DNA from: Cupriavidus yeoncheonensis
Lineage (GTDB): Bacteria; Pseudomonadota; Gammaproteobacteria; Burkholderiales; Burkholderiaceae
Reading direction: 5' to 3'
Assembly: GCF_905397275.1 (NCBI RefSeq)
Contig: NZ_CAJPUY010000010.1
Location: 124,001 to 188,000, forward strand
Length of the DNA: 64,000 nt
This document shows positions 63,070-64,000 of the stretch, in pieces. Below the pieces are notes generated by a model. That model had not been told where the DNA came from and ran no database searches. It saw only the letters and a list, made by a program, of their open reading frames with translations. The first letter of the stretch is position 1; every line of letters starts with the position of its first letter. A program made the translations under genes and the position numbers.

Positions 63070-63720
63070 ATGACCCGCAATGATTTGCTTGACCGTCTGG
63101 CCACCACGCAGGCTTCAGCGCTGGAAACCCAGGGTCTGGGGCTGGTGCCGATGGTGGTCGAGCAGTCCGGCCGGGGCGAGCGCGCCTACGACATCTACTC
63201 GCGCCTGCTGAAGGAGCGCGTGGTGTTCCTGGTTGGCGAGGTCAATGACCAGACCGCCAACCTGGTGGTGGCGCAGTTGCTGTTCCTGGAAAGCGAAAAC
63301 CCGGACAAGGATATTTCGCTGTACATCAACTCGCCGGGCGGTTCGGTTTCGGCAGGCCTGGCGATCTACGACACCATGCAGTTCGTCAAGCCCGATGTGC
63401 AGACGCTGTGCATGGGCATGGCAGCGAGCATGGGTGCGTTCCTGCTGGCGGCCGGTGCCAAGGGCAAGCGCTCCGCGCTGCCGAACTCGCGGATCATGAT
63501 CCACCAGCCGCTGGGCGGCGCGCGTGGCCAGGCTTCCGATATCGAGATCCAGGCACGCGAGATCCTGTACCTGCGCGAGCGCCTGAACAGCATCCTGTCC
63601 GAAGTGACCGGCCAACCGGTCGAGAAGATTGCGCGCGACACCGATCGCGACAACTTCATGAGCGGCGACCAGGCAGTGGACTACGGCCTGATCGACAAGG
63701 TCATTGCCCGCCGAGGCTGA
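63070..63720 (+). CDS. clpP: ATP-dependent Clp protease proteolytic subunit ClpP
   Basis: A 216-residue serine protease subunit forming the two-ring ClpP barrel. The triad is Ser120 (GMAASMGA), His145 (MIHQPLGG) and Asp194 (DTDRDNF), with spacing identical to the E. coli enzyme. GGAG precedes the ATG at 63070, excluding a 16-residue extension. It lies 90 bases after tig and upstream of clpX, with a terminator between. Confidence 0.97.
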   Translation: MTRNDLLDRLATTQASALETQGLGLVPMVVEQSGRGERAYDIYSRLLKERVVFLVGEVNDQTANLVVAQLLFLESENPDKDISLYINSPGGSVSAGLAIYDTMQFVKPDVQTLCMGMAASMGAFLLAAGAKGKRSALPNSRIMIHQPLGGARGQASDIEIQAREILYLRERLNSILSEVTGQPVEKIARDTDRDNFMSGDQAVDYGLIDKVIARRG

Positions 63721-63792
63721 TGCTGCGCGCCGCTGCGGCAAGGTTGTTCGCGGCGGCACGCTGGCTGGCCGAAACGGCACAGGCTACACCGG

Positions 63793-63817
63793 AACGAGGC
63801 CTTGTGCCTCGTTTTTT
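63793..63817 (+). terminator. Intrinsic terminator after clpP
   Basis: Stem AACGAGGC/GCCTCGTT with a 5-base loop ends in TTTTTT. It separates tig-clpP from clpX, which therefore needs read-through or its own promoter. Confidence 0.88.
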
Positions 63818-63945
63818 GCGTTTGCCCCACATGCCGGGGTAACCCTGCCGGCTGGGCAAATTGATTTGGCGTATGATGCGTCAGAAGCGTACTCCTGCGG
63901 CACCCCCCGTGTCGCGGTGCGCGCACTGCTAAGTGACTGATTCCT

Positions 63946-64000
63946 ATGGCGGAAAAAAAAGGTTCATCCAGCGAAAAGCTTCTCTATTGCTCCTTCTGCG
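63946..64000 (+). CDS. clpX: ATP-dependent Clp protease ATPase subunit ClpX (5' end)
   Basis: Only the first 18 codons are in the window. They read MAEKKGSSSEKLLYCSFC, the start of the ClpX zinc-binding domain with its first CxxC. ClpX unfolds substrates and feeds them to ClpP. The gene continues past the window end. Confidence 0.93.
   Translation, partial: MAEKKGSSSEKLLYCSFC

Noticed and set aside
63704..63940. A 78-codon frame between clpP and clpX
   Set aside because: It runs through the strong terminator at 63793-63817 and has no family features.

Overview
The window is a contiguous piece of a high-GC betaproteobacterial chromosome, almost certainly Cupriavidus. The strongest clue is a phaC-phaA-phaB operon with phaR and bktB downstream. 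PhaC, PhaA and BktB are close to the Cupriavidus necator H16 proteins as I remember them, and the phaC promoter keeps the TTGACA-N18-AACAAT layout of that organism. PhaC (597 residues) is slightly longer than the 589-residue H16 enzyme, so this is a relative rather than H16. The species is not settled by the sequence alone.

Layout. 1-960: end of a branched-chain amino-acid-type ABC transporter (livG partial, livF). 1283-3187: kup potassium uptake. 3266-7047: accessory genes, namely a diiron ferritin-like protein, two small orphan proteins and an alpha/beta-hydrolase fused to a LuxR DNA-binding domain. 7044-12190: a lipid A/polymyxin-resistance type locus. UDP-4-keto-pentose/UDP-xylose synthase and ArnT on the minus strand diverge from a PmrAB-like two-component system, with a perfect CTTAAT-N5-ATTAAG palindrome between them. 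12250-21346: housekeeping genes tex, a DUF465 gene, a DinG-type helicase, bamD, rluD and a frameshifted yfiH/pgeF. 21453-31206: the PHB region phaCAB, phaR, dusC, rimO and bktB, with a secreted protein at its end. 31320-32800: metC and a DUF2789 protein. 32931-35223: a Fur-box-preceded PepSY membrane operon. 35347-43139: serB, argE, mfd, ispD, ispF and a GNAT acetyltransferase. 43296-44471: ahpC-ahpD. 44736-46034: an MHS-family transporter with an unusual array of 11-bp repeats upstream. 46292-48386: an EnvZ/OmpR (RisSA-like) pair. 48664-56503: a small secreted protein, an allantoate-amidohydrolase-like enzyme, hpnD, an RND efflux pair and a Cys-rich secreted protein. 56833-56919: tRNA-Leu(UAG). 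57058-64000: a divergent SRAP protein, a VanZ-like protein, rlmJ, mnmC, tig, clpP and the first codons of clpX.

How the genes work together. PhaA and PhaB make (R)-3-hydroxybutyryl-CoA from acetyl-CoA and PhaC polymerises it. PhaR ties expression to granule formation, and BktB adds longer-chain 3-ketoacyl-CoA for copolymers. The arnT/UDP-pentose synthase pair probably belongs to an outer-membrane charge-modification pathway under the adjacent two-component system; the remaining arn functions are not in the window. Tig, ClpP and ClpX form the usual folding and proteolysis cluster.

No CRISPR array, complete insertion sequence, prophage or rRNA is visible. I found no clear, wholly new multi-gene system. 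The most unusual signals are small. They are the phased 11-bp repeat array at 46186-46245, a hairpin-rich 294-bp segment bounded by inverted repeats at 4314-4607, a possible short structured RNA before the tRNA, two stacked hairpins between ahpC and ahpD, and the single-base frameshift in yfiH.
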